This document shows, one piece after another, positions 63,700 through 64,000 of a stretch of DNA of 64,000 nt. The translations under genes were made by a program, and so were the position numbers. The notes under the pieces are model-generated. The model was not told the DNA's origin and searched no databases. It saw only the letters and a program-made list of their open reading frames with translations. Position 1 is the stretch's first letter; the number at the start of each line of letters is the position of its first letter. Origin of the DNA: Helopsaltes ochotensis (Eukaryota > Chordata > Aves > Passeriformes > Locustellidae); assembly GCA_013400155.1 (NCBI GenBank), contig VXBM01000097.1, positions 1,258,629-1,322,628 of the forward strand, given 5' to 3'.

Positions 63700-64000
63700 A
63701 GCAGCAAAAGGGAGGGGATGAGAACCCCCAAACTTCGCAGGGAGAGGCCAGGCAGCAGGCAGACCCCAGGTTTCCTGCACGCCCTCCCTGACCCCCGGAA
63801 GGAGCCACCTCTGGCAACGCCGCTACCAGCCGAGGGATTTTCCGGCAGCTCCCTGGAGGGCCCGCGGCGGGAGCCCCCGCAACCCCGCTCTCCAAAGGGC
63901 CTTCCCGGCGGCCGCGGGCTGGGGCGTCGTTGGCTTGCGGCACCGCGCCGAGCGGCCGCTCCTGCTTCAGCACCAGGAACAGCTCCGCCCTGCGCGGCCC
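63700..64000. promoter_or_regulatory. CpG island at the right edge, candidate NRXN1 alpha promoter or 5' UTR exon
   Basis: From about 63770 to the window end the sequence becomes very GC-rich with dense CpG, including GGCCGCGGGC, CACCGCGCCGAGCGGCCGCT and CTGCGCGGCCC. It lies about 2.1 kb upstream of the NRXN1 start codon on the minus-strand gene, a plausible place for the alpha promoter or first untranslated exon. It is cut by the window edge. A minus-strand open stretch of about 118 codons through it (63617-63973) looks like a by-product of GC-rich sequence. Confidence 0.5.

Noticed and set aside
63617..63973. 118-codon minus-strand open frame upstream of NRXN1
   Set aside because: GC-rich CpG-island translation rich in A, G, P and R. 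More likely untranslated exon or promoter.
1..64000. CRISPR arrays, operons, tRNA or rRNA genes
   Set aside because: No regularly spaced identical repeats with unique spacers, no cloverleaf or rRNA sequence. Vertebrate intron context throughout.

Overview
This window is vertebrate nuclear DNA, almost certainly from a bird. The evidence is a first coding exon of neurexin-1 alpha (NRXN1), several CR1 LINE fragments of avian type, degenerate avian-type LTRs, and very few SINE-like sequences. The LTR types I recall suggest a songbird, but that is from memory and not proven. Apart from one exon and its flanks the window is AT-rich, gene-poor intron. I see no bacterial, phage, CRISPR or operon structure.

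Layout. NRXN1 lies on the minus strand. Its signal peptide, first LNS domain and first EGF-like domain are encoded at 60909-61647, ending in a strong splice donor. A CpG-rich block surrounds this exon, and a second CpG-rich block at about 63700-64000 may be the promoter or upstream 5' UTR exon. Everything left of 60908 is the beginning of the following intron, about 61 kb, and no later NRXN1 exon was recognised in it.

Mobile elements in the intron, left to right: a decayed CR1 endonuclease fragment (about 60-602, minus); a 64-base T run (5819-5882); a short CR1 3' end (6598-6716, minus); an old CR1/L3-type fragment running from the reverse transcriptase to the 3' end (about 7890-9065, minus); a probable ERVL-type solo LTR (about 9479-9985, plus); two head-to-tail CR1 3' ends (19165-19562 and 19568-20090, plus); a two-copy unidentified repeat (26749-26880 and 30440-30580); a probable LTR with an internal 27-28 bp minisatellite (about 31000-31560); and a GC-rich island of unknown nature (about 31700-33350). 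Further right are microsatellites, A/C-rich tracts, perfect hairpins and short duplications.

Functionally the window describes one gene, a presynaptic adhesion receptor, and its large first coding intron. Nothing seen amounts to a new biological system. The most checkable oddities are the GC-rich island, the unidentified two-copy repeat, the exon-like open stretches at 12025-12152 (minus) and 5942-6190 (plus), and the shortened LNS1-EGF1 linker in NRXN1.
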